Positions 1 to 7,849 of a stretch of 37,718 bases of DNA are shown here, one piece after another. Both the position numbers and the translations under genes were made by a program. The stretch covers positions 1-37,718 of the forward strand of contig CALDSK010000045.1 in the NCBI GenBank assembly GCA_937911865.1, in the 5' to 3' direction. The stretch is from an uncultured Synechococcus sp. (GTDB taxonomy: Bacteria > Cyanobacteriota > Cyanobacteriia > Phormidesmidales > Phormidesmidaceae). The notes under the pieces were generated by a model. It was not told the DNA's origin. It searched no databases and saw only the letters and a list, made by a program, of their open reading frames with translations. The stretch's first letter is position 1, and each line of letters opens with the position of its first letter.

Positions 1-426
1 GAGCCAGGTTAGGGTGGGGGAGAGGGGGTTTTGTTCCCAGCTTTTTTGGGTGTCGGTGAGGATTTTTTGGGTGGTGAGGGCGAGGGTGGGGGTGGCGTCT
101 GTGGTGATGGATTGGAGGCGGGTGAGGCTTTGATTGCGGCGGGGTGGGTAGACGGGGACGGCGATGATGCCGGCGTAGAGGCAGGCGAAGAAGGTGGTGA
201 TGAAGTCTAGGCCGGAGGGGTAGAGGAGAAGCGCGCGATCGCCGGGGTTGGCCTGGGTGAGGAGGTGGGCAGCGGTGGTTTGAGCTTGCTGGTGTAGCTG
301 CTGGTAGGTGATGCGAGACTGTTCGGTTTCGCCGTTTTCGAGGAAGATGTAGGCGGTTTTATTTGGGGTGTGGGTTGCCCGGTATTTGAGAAGATCGACA
401 AAGTTAGTGATGTTGGGGTCTAACAC
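1..426 (-). CDS. Fatty-acyl-AMP ligase (FAAL), N-terminal part, cut by the left window edge
   Basis: Reading leftward from a GTG at 426-424, a frame of 142 codons stays open to the window edge. It starts V-L-D-P-N-I-T-N-F-V-D-L-L and carries motifs of the N-terminal subdomain of long-chain acyl-adenylating enzymes: RATHTPNKTAYIFLENGE, RITYQQLHQQA, and a block like GLDFITTFFACLYAGIIAVP followed by VYPPRR, which FAALs use before the ATP loop. FAALs activate fatty acids as acyl-adenylates and hand them to an acyl carrier protein, often to prime a PKS or NRPS. The gene starts 86 bp after the stop of another FAAL (pseudogene 513-2466), so this is a tandem paralogue. The ATP-binding part lies outside the window, so it cannot be told whether this is a stand-alone enzyme or the first domain of a larger synthase. 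The GTG start is inferred; no strong ribosome site is seen. Confidence 0.75.
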   Translation of the reverse strand, partial: MLDPNITNFVDLLKYRATHTPNKTAYIFLENGETEQSRITYQQLHQQAQTTAAHLLTQANPGDRALLLYPSGLDFITTFFACLYAGIIAVPVYPPRRNQSLTRLQSITTDATPTLALTTQKILTDTQKSWEQNPLSPTLTWL

Positions 427-512
427 TGTTGTTTGTTTGGGCTAGGTTGTTTGTTTGGGCCAGGGAGTAGGAAGCGTTTTGGGGTAGCCCACAGGGCGAG
501 GTTGTTGGGCGC

Positions 513-2466
513 TTAGGGCTCTGCTGACATCATGTCTGGATTCAACAGAATGCCTTCTGCGATATCTTCGTGCTGCCACTGGGCGATGATGTTTAGTTCG
601 CCTGCGAGATATTTGGCTTTGCAGGCGCGGCGTTGGGTTTTGCCGGTGGGGGTTTTTGGGGTGCTGCCGGGGCGGAGAAGGGCGATCGCATGTGGCTCTA
701 GCATATGCTGCATGCCTAGCTGTAGGCGAATTGCGCCGATGATTTCTTCTGGGTTGAGCTGTTTGAGGTACTTTGATTCGATTTCTTGAACGATGGCTAG
801 TCTTTCTTCGCCTTTTACTTCAATGCCGAAGGCTGCTACGCCGCCTGGCCTGAGGGCAGGATGGCTGGCTTCCACGGTGGCTTCTAAGAAGTGGGGATAG
901 TGGTTGTTTCCCCATAGGATGATGACGTCTTTAAGGCGGCCGGTAATAAACAGCTCTTGGTTTTGAACAAAGCCTAGATCGCCTGTCCGTAGAAAGGGGC
1001 CTTCTGTGGGTTTTTCTGTAGTCTCTTCTATGGGTTCTTCTGCGGAGCCGTCAATGTAGGCCTGGAAGGTTTGTTCGGTTTGTTCTTTTCTGTTCCAGTA
1101 GCCTTTGGCAACGCTGTCGCCCGCTACCCAGATTTCTCCGACTTCGTTGGCTTTGCAGCGCTTGAGGGTGTCTGGATTGACGATAGCAATGGGATGATCT
1201 GCAACCATTTGGCCACAGCCGACGATGGTTCGACTTTCAGCACTTTCAATAGGTACGGGTTCGATGCGGTTTTGTTCGAGGGCGGTGCGTTGAACGGTTT
1301 GAATGACTGGTGGGGCCATGCGGCCGCTCATGGTGACCATGACGGTGGTTTCGGCCATGCCATAGGCGGGGCAGAAGGCCTGTGGATTGAAGCCTGCGGG
1401 GGCGAAGGTTTTGGCGAAGCGGTTGAGGGTATCGGCGAGGATGGGTTCTGCGCCGTTAACTGCGATCGCCCAGCTGCTGAGGTCGAGTTCGGCGATTTGG
1501 GCTGGGGTGATTTTGCGGATGCAGAGGTCGTAGGCGAAGTTGGGGCCGCCGCTGGTGGTGCCTCGGTAGCGAGAGATGGCCTGAAGCCAGCGAAGGGGTT
1601 TGAGGATGAAGTCTACGGGGGACATGATGACGGCGGGGCCGCCTGCGTAGACGGGTTGGATGACTGCGCCGACGAGGCCGAGGTCGTGGTAGAGGGGAAG
1701 CCAGCAGATGCCGATGTCTTTGGTGGTGTATTGGCAGGTTTGGTAGATAAGGCCGAGGTTATCGAGGACGTTGCCGTGGCTGATCATGGCGCCTTTGGGT
1801 AGGCCGGTAGATCCTGATGTGTATTGCAAGTAGGCGAGGGCATCGTCGTTGAGTGCTGGCATTTGCCACGATGTGGCCGTGTCGCGCTCTAGCGTGTCGG
1901 TAGCGATCCAGTGGATTTGATTGAGCGGTGGGGTGGCTGAGAAGGCAGCTTGGTTGAGTGCGAGTAGTGGCTGGGTGGTGAGGGCGAATTGAACTTCGGC
2001 GTCTACGGCTTTGTATTGAAGTTCGGAGAGGAGAGAGTCGTTGAGGGGGGGCCAGGCAGTGATGGCGATCGCGCCTGCGTACAGGCAGCCGAAGAAGCCT
2101 GCGGTGAAGGCGAGGCCATCTGAGAGGGGGAAGGTGAGAAGGACGCGGGAGCCGGATGCGCCGAGGGTTTGGAGGTGGGCTGCGATCGCTCTGGCTTTTT
2201 GGTCTAGCTGGGCGAAGGAGAGGCGTTTGGATTCTGTATCGACATATTCAAGACCGATGTAAGCAACTAGAATGAGCTCGGGCGTTTTGGTCTAGCTGGG
2301 CGTAGGTGAGGCGTTTGGATTCAGTTTCGCCATTTTCTAGACCGATGTAAGCAACTTGATTGGGCTGGTGCTGAGCCCTGTAGCGCAGAATTTCTACGAG
2401 TGAACCGCATTGAGCGAGTTGACTGGGTGTGCTGCTGAGCGGAAGCGCTGTAGAACCTGAAGCCAT
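513..2466 (-). pseudogene. Frameshifted fatty-acyl-AMP ligase (FAAL)
   Basis: From 1862 to 513 the frame encodes a complete FAAL core: YLQYTSGSTGLPKGAMISH (ATP loop), WLPLYHDLGLVG, NGAEP, YGMAETTV, RTGDLG and a GRLKDVIILWGNNHYP hinge motif. The N-terminal subdomain continues upstream in the same frame from 1863 to about 2291 (for example FFGCLYAGAIAI and IHWIATDTLERD) but reaches a stop at 2294-2292. The true start, ATG at 2466 (M-A-S-G-S-T-A-L), lies in another frame that reads YIGLENGETESKRLTYAQLDQ and then loses register. The cause is visible: 2201-2288 and 2289-2376 are imperfect tandem copies 88 bp apart, and 88 is not a multiple of three. Removing one copy joins the two frames into a FAAL of about 620 residues, near the usual length. 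No ATG, GTG or TTG lies between the stop and 1862, so a shorter working start is unlikely. It is probably inactive unless the shift is a sequence error. Confidence 0.82.
2201..2376. repeat. 88-bp imperfect tandem duplication inside the FAAL gene
   Basis: Copy 1 (2201-2288) and copy 2 (2289-2376) both begin GGTCTAGCTGGGCG and share GAGGCGTTTGGATTC and AGACCGATGTAAGCAACT at the same offsets. I count roughly 87% identity over the first 72 bases, after which similarity fades. Both copies encode the same FAAL segment (VAYIGLE...TESKRL..AQLDQ) in different frames. The divergence means this is not a fresh slippage event. It could be an old duplication that has decayed, or a recombination between FAAL paralogues. 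Confidence 0.85.
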
Positions 2467-2692
2467 GGGATGTTGCTAGTAGAGGGTGCTGGTGTGGATC
2501 CAACGACAGGAGTAAGATTACCGATATTTCAGGTGGATTATAGCCTGACGAAAGGACGGGTTCAAAATTCGACTATGCTCTCACAATCTTTTGTCTATGT
2601 TCTGATTCCTGGCAATAGGCAAGACGCGTCGAAGTGCGTGGCTTTATCCCTCTGCTGCGGTGCTAATATGAGTTTATTGGCTGGCTTGGCAG

Positions 2693-3121
2693 ATGCCACT
2701 GGAAACATTGCAAATGCGCTCAAATATTGATCCTCAGACGATAGAGCGGCTTATGAATGTGTTGGGCAAGGAAGCTCGCGGATCAGGTGCTGTCTTTTTC
2801 ACTGGTGGTGCCAGCGCTCTACTTATCGGATGGCGTGACAGAAGTATATTTATCGCCAGAAAAGGGCAGATCTCGTTTTACCATTACGATTTCACAGCTC
2901 AAGCGCTTTCTAAGCTGTCGCGAGGTTACGACCGTGATGTAAGCGATGTTATAGCAATGTATAAACAGCGGCTGTTTTCTTTAAAAGATCTGTGCGATTG
3001 CTTTGAAGCAATTGAACCTGAATTGATTAGGTTTCCTGCTCTTTCATCTGAGAGTCTGAGAAGAAAGATAGAAGACTTTGTTGAACAACTTGAAAAAAAA
3101 TCGGAGGATAGACAACAGTGA
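2693..3121 (+). CDS. DUF6036-like nucleotidyltransferase-fold protein with an apparent internal deletion
   Basis: A 142-residue protein. The N-terminal part (IDPQTIERLMNVLGKEARGS, then FFTGGASALLIGWRD) matches, from memory, the start of a nucleotidyltransferase-like family annotated as DUF6036. The C-terminal part (RSIFIARKGQISFYHYDF, then AQALSKLSRGYDRDVSDV and FEAIEPELIRFP) matches its second half. In the family I recall, about 50 residues lie between GWRD and GW(R/Q)ERS, including the acidic D-x-D metal site. Here GWRD runs straight into RSIFIARK near 2836, so the catalytic acids are missing. It is followed by a small gene overlapping by 4 bp (3118-3411). Family members may act as toxin-like or antitoxin-like nucleotidyltransferases, but that is inference. 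The start is uncertain; M8 at 2714 is an alternative. The product is probably an inactive remnant. Confidence 0.6.
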   Translation: MPLETLQMRSNIDPQTIERLMNVLGKEARGSGAVFFTGGASALLIGWRDRSIFIARKGQISFYHYDFTAQALSKLSRGYDRDVSDVIAMYKQRLFSLKDLCDCFEAIEPELIRFPALSSESLRRKIEDFVEQLEKKSEDRQQ

Positions 3122-3411
3122 ATCTCAATGAGATGCCAGGAGCGGATTTGATTCTGCCTGGTATTGACGATCTTTGCGATGGGAGAACTTACACGGTTGG
3201 CGCATTGCTGATTGCGATTGCCTCGATTCGTTTATCTAATGCAGGTCTAAAATTTGACAAAGATCATATTGCATCAGAGCCAGAGCTTACTCTGTATGCT
3301 CAGCTTGAAAGAGAAAGAGATGACCCTTACCCTCACTACAATGCCTTGCTAAATAGTCTTAACAGCTTCTGTAATGCGCTGGAATTGCTTCAAATTCAAT
3401 CCACTGTTTGA
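3118..3411 (+). CDS. Small conserved hypothetical protein, partner of the upstream nucleotidyltransferase-like gene
   Basis: A 97-residue protein starting at a GTG (3118) that overlaps the upstream stop codon in the arrangement GTGA. A GGAGG ribosome site at 3103-3107 lies about 10 nt upstream. It has no signal peptide or membrane segment. The sequence includes MPGADLILPGIDDLCDGR, an aliphatic helix TVGALLIAIASIRL, and an acidic then polar end with YNALLNSLNSFCNAL. The 4-bp overlap points to translational coupling, as in a two-gene toxin-antitoxin-like operon, but I see no known antitoxin fold and assign no function. A strong hairpin terminator follows 19 bp after the stop codon. Confidence 0.65.
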   Translation: MNLNEMPGADLILPGIDDLCDGRTYTVGALLIAIASIRLSNAGLKFDKDHIASEPELTLYAQLERERDDPYPHYNALLNSLNSFCNALELLQIQSTV

Positions 3412-3429
3412 GTCATTATGAGAAATAAC

Positions 3430-3467
3430 AAAAAGGGATTCACAGCAACTGCCGTGAATCCCTTTTT
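3430..3467. terminator. Bidirectional intrinsic terminator
   Basis: A perfect 14-bp stem (3430-3443 with 3454-3467) around a 10-nt loop. It has an A-run on the left arm and a T-run on the right arm, so it can work on either strand. It sits between the convergent genes 3118-3411 (+) and 3487-3849 (-). Confidence 0.9.
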
Positions 3468-3486
3468 AATGTTTTTACCGTATAAG

Positions 3487-3849
3487 CTATACGGCAACGG
3501 CGCTGACGGGTTGGCGCTTGGTTCGTTTTCGTTCGCTGGGTTTGACGCCGCCGACCATTTCGTATTCGTCGCTTTCTTTGTCGTAGCGGGTGGCGACGCC
3601 GGGAAGTACTTTGTTGGAGAGGTATTTGAGTTCTTGTTCGGCTCTGGTGACTGAGTTGGCTAGGGCGTCTAGGGCGCTGAGTTCGGCGTTGTATTCTGTG
3701 AGAATTTTACGCAGGGCTTTGATTTTGGATTCGAGGGCTTGGGTGGTGCAGCCGCCGCCCAGGTCTAGTTTGGGGTCGATGAGTTTCATGCCGGAGAGAC
3801 GGTGCTCGGCAAGGTCTAGATCGGCAGAGTTTCTTTTGGGTCTTGCCAT
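3487..3849 (-). CDS. Conserved hypothetical protein, small and helical
   Basis: A 120-residue soluble protein with a good ribosome site (GAGGA about 8 nt before the ATG at 3849). It begins MARPKRNSADLDLAEHRLSG and has a central helical, probably coiled, stretch (ALESKIKALRKILTEYNAEL, then ALDALANSVTRAEQELKYL). It ends with YDKESDEYEMVGGVKPSERK and a basic tail (KRTKRQP). I recall similar small proteins in other cyanobacteria, with the DSDEYEM.GG..KSERK motif conserved, but no function is known to me. The gene stands alone and ends at the terminator shared with the convergent operon. The basic tail could contact nucleic acid, but this is only a guess. Confidence 0.7.
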   Translation of the reverse strand: MARPKRNSADLDLAEHRLSGMKLIDPKLDLGGGCTTQALESKIKALRKILTEYNAELSALDALANSVTRAEQELKYLSNKVLPGVATRYDKESDEYEMVGGVKPSERKRTKRQPVSAVAV

Positions 3850-4262
3850 TGTGATTTCCTCTTTGTAGTTCGCAGGGTTTAATAGCCGTGTTGGGTGGGT
3901 TACGACGGGTGCCGCAAGCTCAACGGGTGGCTATGGTTACAGTGCCCGACGTCCGGAAGAAAAGATACACGGTTTGTTATGTGTGATTACAGATTTTTGA
4001 GGAATGATGAGGGCGAATTAGCGTTTTGACGGTGGGAAATACGGTAATGATTGAGCATTTCTATACATGGGCGAGCATGGATAGAGAAGATCCAGACGAA
4101 ACGTTAAATGGTTCGGAGGTAAGGACAAAAGTTTAGACGATTGGGTGATTGGTGTGGGTAATTAGGTGAATTGTTTGGAGAGGGCGACCAAAGATTCGGA
4201 CAATGAGGCGAGTGGTTCTGGTGAAACGTGGTTTGGTGAGGATAAAGGCTTAGAAAGTTTCT
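3850..4262. other. Gene-free stretch
   Basis: 413 bp with no convincing open frame, RNA gene or terminator on either strand. It contains one GGGTGGGTTACG string near 3893, of a kind seen in short dispersed repeats, but I see no partner arm. It would hold the promoter of 3487-3849 at its left end. Confidence 0.5.
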
Positions 4263-4682
4263 TTAATAGTCTGTTAGGCAGAAGGCGGCTCTGGTTTCTG
4301 TTTCTTGGTTGGCCTGTAAGTACGGCTTAGCCCACTCACAGCCGCGGGCAAGGAGGTCTTCTAGATCATTGTCGAGGTGCCAAATGTGGTTAAGACCATC
4401 ATTTGATTGAGTGATAAGCCGGGTGCCGTCTGGGGTAAACCCAAGGTCGCTCCAGTTACCTAGCTGATTGAAGACGGAGCCTGGATACTCGGCTAGTAGC
4501 TTACCTGTGGCATCGTATGCCAAGCTAATATCCTCACTAGAGACTGCGGTTACTAAGTACCGTTGACTTGGGGACAATTCACTGAAGTTACCTTTCAGCT
4601 CAAGTCCCTTTGGTTGCCCTGACCAGTCATAAAAACGAGAGAGTTGATCCTTAGAGGCCGAAAAGCCTAACGTGTTATCAAA
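4263..4682 (-). pseudogene. Decayed C-terminal end of a WD40-repeat STAND protein
   Basis: A frame of about 139 codons, open from a stop at 4685-4683 to the stop at 4263, with no ATG at its left end (the first possible start is a TTG at 4577). It encodes WD40-like strands (GFSASKDQLSRFYDWSGQ; LAYDATGKLLAEYPG; WSDLGFTPDGTRLITQSNDG then IWHLDNDLEDLLARGCEWAK and PYLQAN). The DLEDLLARGCEW..PYL end is how many cyanobacterial AAA-like/WD40 proteins finish. A complete WD40 propeller needs about 280 residues, so only the last two or three blades remain. It lies downstream of, and on the same strand as, a STAND ATPase gene (4985-7846) that lacks WD40 repeats. It is best read as an orphan tail left after that gene acquired a new C-terminus, or as what remains of a deleted neighbour. 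Confidence 0.75.
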
Positions 4683-4984
4683 TTAGGTCAAGCGTCTATC
4701 CATCAATCGAACCATGGCACTTTGTATGCTACGTTTGATCTTTTCATACAACCTCTAACAAGATATAGAGGGTTCCCACACTTCTCTCAATTTTCTTATT
4801 AAGATAGTTCTGTTTGTCAATATGAATAAAGCTAGATTTTAAAATAGTAGTAGAATCACCATCAAAGCAATTTAGCCAAGTGGAAGACAAAAGAATACTC
4901 GCATTATTGACTAAAGTATAGTGATTGCGCATCTCTTTTATGAAACTATAGCTAATTATAGAGTCAGCAAGTTATCTTAGTAAA
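4683..4984. other. AT-rich gap between the STAND gene and the WD40 remnant
   Basis: 302 bp, clearly richer in A and T than the FAAL or CHAT genes. It holds a 62-codon minus-strand open frame (4744-4932) with no recognisable motif, which I do not call a gene. The same AT-rich composition continues into the 3' third of the neighbouring gene up to about 5980. Confidence 0.45.
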
Positions 4985-7846
4985 CTATCTTTTTCCCGTA
5001 CTTCTCCTAGTTGTATCAATTATACTTGCAGATACTTCGATAACATCTATTATATCGTCTTCAGACCTGTCGGAGGAAGCTTTCCAGTCAATTATAGCCT
5101 TCTCTATTAAATTTCCAGCTTCTGCTAAACTTGAAGAGTAAAGGACGAAATTATCTCCTTGATTTGAGAGAAAGGGCCATAACGAAGTTCTCACATCAAA
5201 AGGAAAATTAGTTGCTATTACAAAGAGATTAACATCTCCAAACGGCTCAACGGCTCGTAGCTCTATTGTACGAGAAGATTCCTGCCTAATTATATTAAGC
5301 TCTTGATCATACTCAGCTACCAGAGATGGAGATAATACGTTCACTTCTCCTGATGAATCAACAATTAGCAAAGTAAAATATATTGGAAATAACTCATTAT
5401 TTGAAACTGTTAATGCTACTGTCTCTCCGGCAGAAAATTGAACGTATGAAGTTTGATTGATGGTACTCTGAATTATTTCTAATAAGTTTCTCAATCTGTC
5501 GGTTTCTGAGAAAGAGGATAGATTTTGCGAATTAGCAGGGTATAAGTTGTTTTGAGTAAAAGTTTGAATAAATCTTCTGTCCTCACTGCTAGACATGAGT
5601 GACGCAGAGAATTTTAGAGAATCAGTCTGTGTTTCAGCTATTGGCTCCGTGCCAAGTGAAGTAGAAATACTTCTTAAACTCTCCTGACTGGATTCCCACT
5701 TTGAGATATCGACTTGAGCAAAGACAAAAGACTGTTCGCTGCCATCCTCTGAGATTGCTTGGTTAATTGCAACGTCAATTTCATTGAGCACTGCTAAAGC
5801 GTTATCCACTGCATTATTTATGGATTCTAATGATCTTTGAAGAGTTAGTTTTTCACTCAAAGTATCCTGGAGTTCTGCTTGAGCTTGTTCTAGATCTTCT
5901 AAAGATCTTTCTGCTTGATTATTAGACTCTTCTATTTTTTGAGTTGCTGATTTAACTTCTTCTTCTGCATTTTGCAGTGCTAGTACTGCAGTGTTATATG
6001 CTTTTTGTGCTACTCGCTGTGCAGATTGCGCTTGCTGTGCCTGCTGTTGAGCTTCCTGCTTTTCTATATTCACACCTATTAACTGCTCCTGAGCAGTCTG
6101 TATCTCTGCTTGCGCCGCCTGTCCCAACTGCTCTGCTGCCTGTGCCTGTGCGTTTGCCTTTCCTAGCATTTGCTCTGCCCCTCGTACCTTAGCTTCTGCT
6201 GTAGTTAGCTCTTCTGATGCTTCACCCATCTCTCTTTCAATTTCAGATTTCTCGTTTTGAGCTATCTGCGCTTCTTCCTTAAACTGCTGCGCTTCTTCTT
6301 TTGCGACATTTGCACGGGCTTTCTCCGCATTTGCCTCCCTCACGCTTTGGGTTCCCCATCCTGCTGCTATCGCCGCCACTGCCAATGCTAATCCCGCTGC
6401 TAAAGAAGTCCCTCTCCGGGTCCTCCGGCCTTGTTTTACGAGCCGCTCTGTCTCAACTTGCTTTCTTGCCAGCTGTTTATTTGCTGCTGCTAACTCAACC
6501 TCAGCCCGCTCCCTGGCTTGGCTTAATATTTGATTTGCCTGTGCTTCTGCATTCAACCGTGTTAGCGTATCGGCTTGTTCTAGTTCTTGACTAGCCGACA
6601 AAAATAGCCGATCTTGATCTGCTAAACTCCGGCTCTCATCTGCCCAAATTAGCGCATCCTTTAGTGCTTGCCCTCGAAGCAACCTAGAGCTATCCTGTCG
6701 CTTAGATGCTAGCCAAGCTGCCATCATCTCCCCGTAAGGCCGAAGCTTCAGCAACACCTCATTGAGCCATCTCTGATCAAATACTGCTGCATAAATCGGA
6801 TTAGCGACCTGTAACTCATTTTGTTCCTCTCGAATCAATCCTGATAGCCGGAGTTCAATCTGTTCATCACTGCCATCGGCGGATATCTTTCCGTGTTGTG
6901 ATATCCGTTGATACAGTCCCAACAGTCGCCCACTCCGTGCCTCATTTATCAGCAGCCGATCACGAATTGTCTTTAAATATACCGATACGTCCTGCGCTTC
7001 CCAGTCTTCAATGACCCGAGTTCGTACTAACTGCTTGACCAGCGCTGCTTCACTTCCTACGGTAATGTTAAAATTCGATGCCGCAATTAGCTGACACAGC
7101 CGTTGCGTCAAAAAAGGCTGCCCTTTTGTCCAGTGCAAAACCTCTGCTAGTACTGCCGTTGGCTGCTCTGCTTTTTGCGCTAACCCTGCGGTCAGTGGCT
7201 CTACCTTGTTTGCCTGAAACCCCCTTAGGTCAATCAGCCGTCCACCACTGTTAAACGATGTCCGTTGTTTATCACGAATCAAATCGCCCGGTGTTGCCAC
7301 GCCCAGCAGCACAAAGCTCAGCCGCCTGTACGCCTCATGCTCGGCTCGCTCCTGATGAAATGAGCGAATCAACGCAAAAAAGTCATCGTTAAAGCCAAAC
7401 TTAAACAGACTATCAATTTCATCAATAAAGATGACGATTGGTTGCTGGGTCGAAGGCAACAACACATCTTCTACAAACTCGCTAAACCGCTGAACCGGTG
7501 ATAGCTCAGCCCGCTCGCGCCACCAGGGCAATACCTTTACCTTCAGCCCCAGACTGCGCTTCAGCCGCCGAATTAATCCCACATACCACTGCTCGGCGGT
7601 CATCCCGGCCCCTACAATGCTAGAAACTTCCACTACACCACAGGCCACGTCCTCTGCCAGCAGCCGCTGCATCACCCGCACCCGCAGGCTAGACTTGCCC
7701 ATCTGCCGCGAGTTGAATACATAGCAATACTCCCTTGCCTTCAGCGCTGCATACAGCTCTGTATCTGCCTGCCGCGTCACATAGGGTGGCGCATCCTGTT
7801 GCAGCGCGCCACCCGTAATATATTGATAAGCCGGAGCCGCACACAT
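4985..7846 (-). CDS. STAND-type AAA-like ATPase with a membrane segment, long coiled coil and DUF4384-like C-terminus
   Basis: 953 residues. Residues 1-370 form an AAA-like STAND ATPase (family PF14516 by my reading): a P-loop [11 protein letters not shown] at 44-54, Walker [10 protein letters not shown] at 137-145, [10 protein letters not shown] at 201-210 and [11 protein letters not shown] at 241-251. Helical residues 375-475 lead to one transmembrane helix (about 479-497) after a basic RRTRRG. A long Ala/Gln/Glu coiled coil spans about 500-690. Residues 805-880 ([20 protein letters not shown], then [15 protein letters not shown]) resemble DUF4384, a domain often tied to caspase-like proteins. 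The ATG is 3 bp after the stop of the CHAT-TIR-STAND gene, so the two are almost certainly co-translated. The first two thirds have normal composition, while 4985 to about 5980 is AT-rich, which suggests an acquired C-terminus. A role as a membrane-anchored sensor or oligomerising partner is inference. Confidence 0.85.
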   Translation of the reverse strand: MCAAPAYQYITGGALQQDAPPYVTRQADTELYAALKAREYCYVFNSRQMGKSSLRVRVMQRLLAEDVACGVVEVSSIVGAGMTAEQWYVGLIRRLKRSLGLKVKVLPWWRERAELSPVQRFSEFVEDVLLPSTQQPIVIFIDEIDSLFKFGFNDDFFALIRSFHQERAEHEAYRRLSFVLLGVATPGDLIRDKQRTSFNSGGRLIDLRGFQANKVEPLTAGLAQKAEQPTAVLAEVLHWTKGQPFLTQRLCQLIAASNFNITVGSEAALVKQLVRTRVIEDWEAQDVSVYLKTIRDRLLINEARSGRLLGLYQRISQHGKISADGSDEQIELRLSGLIREEQNELQVANPIYAAVFDQRWLNEVLLKLRPYGEMMAAWLASKRQDSSRLLRGQALKDALIWADESRSLADQDRLFLSASQELEQADTLTRLNAEAQANQILSQARERAEVELAAANKQLARKQVETERLVKQGRRTRRGTSLAAGLALAVAAIAAGWGTQSVREANAEKARANVAKEEAQQFKEEAQIAQNEKSEIEREMGEASEELTTAEAKVRGAEQMLGKANAQAQAAEQLGQAAQAEIQTAQEQLIGVNIEKQEAQQQAQQAQSAQRVAQKAYNTAVLALQNAEEEVKSATQKIEESNNQAERSLEDLEQAQAELQDTLSEKLTLQRSLESINNAVDNALAVLNEIDVAINQAISEDGSEQSFVFAQVDISKWESSQESLRSISTSLGTEPIAETQTDSLKFSASLMSSSEDRRFIQTFTQNNLYPANSQNLSSFSETDRLRNLLEIIQSTINQTSYVQFSAGETVALTVSNNELFPIYFTLLIVDSSGEVNVLSPSLVAEYDQELNIIRQESSRTIELRAVEPFGDVNLFVIATNFPFDVRTSLWPFLSNQGDNFVLYSSSLAEAGNLIEKAIIDWKASSDRSEDDIIDVIEVSASIIDTTRRSTGKR

Positions 7847-7849
7847 CGC

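Noticed and set aside
1071..1802. A 243-codon plus-strand open frame
   Set aside because: It lies opposite the FAAL core and its Gly/Ala/Asp-rich translation is a shadow of that gene's codon bias.
2470..2730. An 86-codon plus-strand frame
   Set aside because: No motif and no ribosome site; it lies in the divergent intergenic region and overlaps the start of the nucleotidyltransferase-like gene.
4744..4932. A 62-codon minus-strand frame in the AT-rich gap
   Set aside because: It has an ATG, but no recognisable motif or coding bias can be argued in such AT-rich sequence. It may be part of decayed material.
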